A stretch of 6,111 nt of DNA from NCBI GenBank assembly GCA_023230825.1, contig JALNWO010000100.1, positions 1 through 6,111 of the forward strand. Direction: 5' to 3'. The stretch's first letter is position 1. Every line of letters begins with the position of its first letter. The notes beneath the pieces are model-generated. The model saw only the letters and a list, made by a program, of their open reading frames with translations. It was not told the DNA's origin and did no database searches. This stretch comes from Acholeplasmataceae bacterium. Lineage in GTDB: Bacteria; Bacillota_I; Bacilli_A; Acholeplasmatales; Acholeplasmataceae. Shown here piece after piece: positions 5,932 to 6,111 of the stretch. The position numbers and the translations under genes are program-made.

Positions 5932-6111
5932 ATGCTTAAAGTTTATAATAGCTACACACAAAAAATTGAAGATTTTATTCCGCATCACGAAAAAAAGGTG
6001 ACCTTATATGTTTGTGGACCAACCGTTTATGATGATATTCATATCGGTAATGCAAGACCTGTCATCTTTTTTGATATTTTAAAACAGTATTTGGTTAGTT
6101 TAGGATATGAA
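5932..6111 (+). CDS. cysS: Cysteinyl-tRNA synthetase, N-terminal part (3' end outside window)
   Basis: The first 60 residues are present. They show the CysS opening [14 protein letters not shown], then [18 protein letters not shown] (26-43), which holds the first zinc-ligand cysteine C28 and the class I HIGH-type motif HIGN (37-40), followed by [11 protein letters not shown]. CysS is a cytoplasmic class I synthetase that charges tRNA-Cys using ATP; its zinc directly recognises the cysteine thiol. The ATG at 5932 has GGAGGT at 5920-5925 with a six-base spacer. The KMSKS motif and the tRNA-binding domain lie beyond the window. Its position downstream of gltX echoes the gltX-cysE-cysS order of Bacillus, but no cysE is present here and cysS has its own promoter. 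Confidence 0.95.
   Translation, partial: MLKVYNSYTQKIEDFIPHHEKKVTLYVCGPTVYDDIHIGNARPVIFFDILKQYLVSLGYE

Overview
The window is AT-rich bacterial DNA with all genes on the + strand. It carries two complete translation-related or nuclease genes, a complete surface lipoprotein gene, a complete small P-loop kinase-like gene, and two genes cut by the window edges. TGA is a genuine stop (gltX and the lipoprotein gene both end in TGA) and Trp is encoded by TGG, so the standard bacterial code applies, not the Mycoplasma/Spiroplasma code. The AT-rich composition, strong AGGAGG-type Shine-Dalgarno sites, a DUF2779 protein, a short GltX and gltX lying near cysS suggest a low-GC Firmicutes/Tenericutes lineage. 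An Acholeplasma-, Izemoplasma- or Haloplasma-like organism is plausible, but this placement is inference.

Layout. (1) 2-472: C-terminal half of a major facilitator superfamily transporter, followed after one base by (2) 474-1004: a P-loop NTPase of the FlaR/'DNA topology modulation' adenylate-kinase-like family; the pair forms an operon tail. (3) A short gap with a promoter leads to gltX (1071-2414, glutamyl-tRNA synthetase). Its stop overlaps the start of (4) 2411-3928, a lipoprotein with an N-terminal Fn3-like domain and GLUG-type GGxxG repeats. A strong hairpin terminator (3932-3959) ends that unit. (5) An extended -10 promoter and a near-perfect Shine-Dalgarno sequence drive a 610-residue DUF2779 protein (3992-5824). 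It combines a RecB/Cas4-like PD-(D/E)XK nuclease module, candidate iron-sulfur cysteines and a C-terminal DEDD-type exonuclease module. (6) After a 107-base gap holding a promoter overlapped by a perfect inverted repeat, cysS (cysteinyl-tRNA synthetase) starts at 5932 and runs off the end.

How it fits together: gltX and cysS are neighbours in many Firmicutes (gltX-cysE-cysS in Bacillus). Here that neighbourhood is kept, but the lipoprotein and nuclease genes sit between them. The two most notable points are a GltX that lacks about 36 residues covering the zinc-binding subdomain of typical GluRS, and the two-nuclease architecture of the DUF2779 protein. I see no CRISPR array, transposon, tRNA or rRNA gene.
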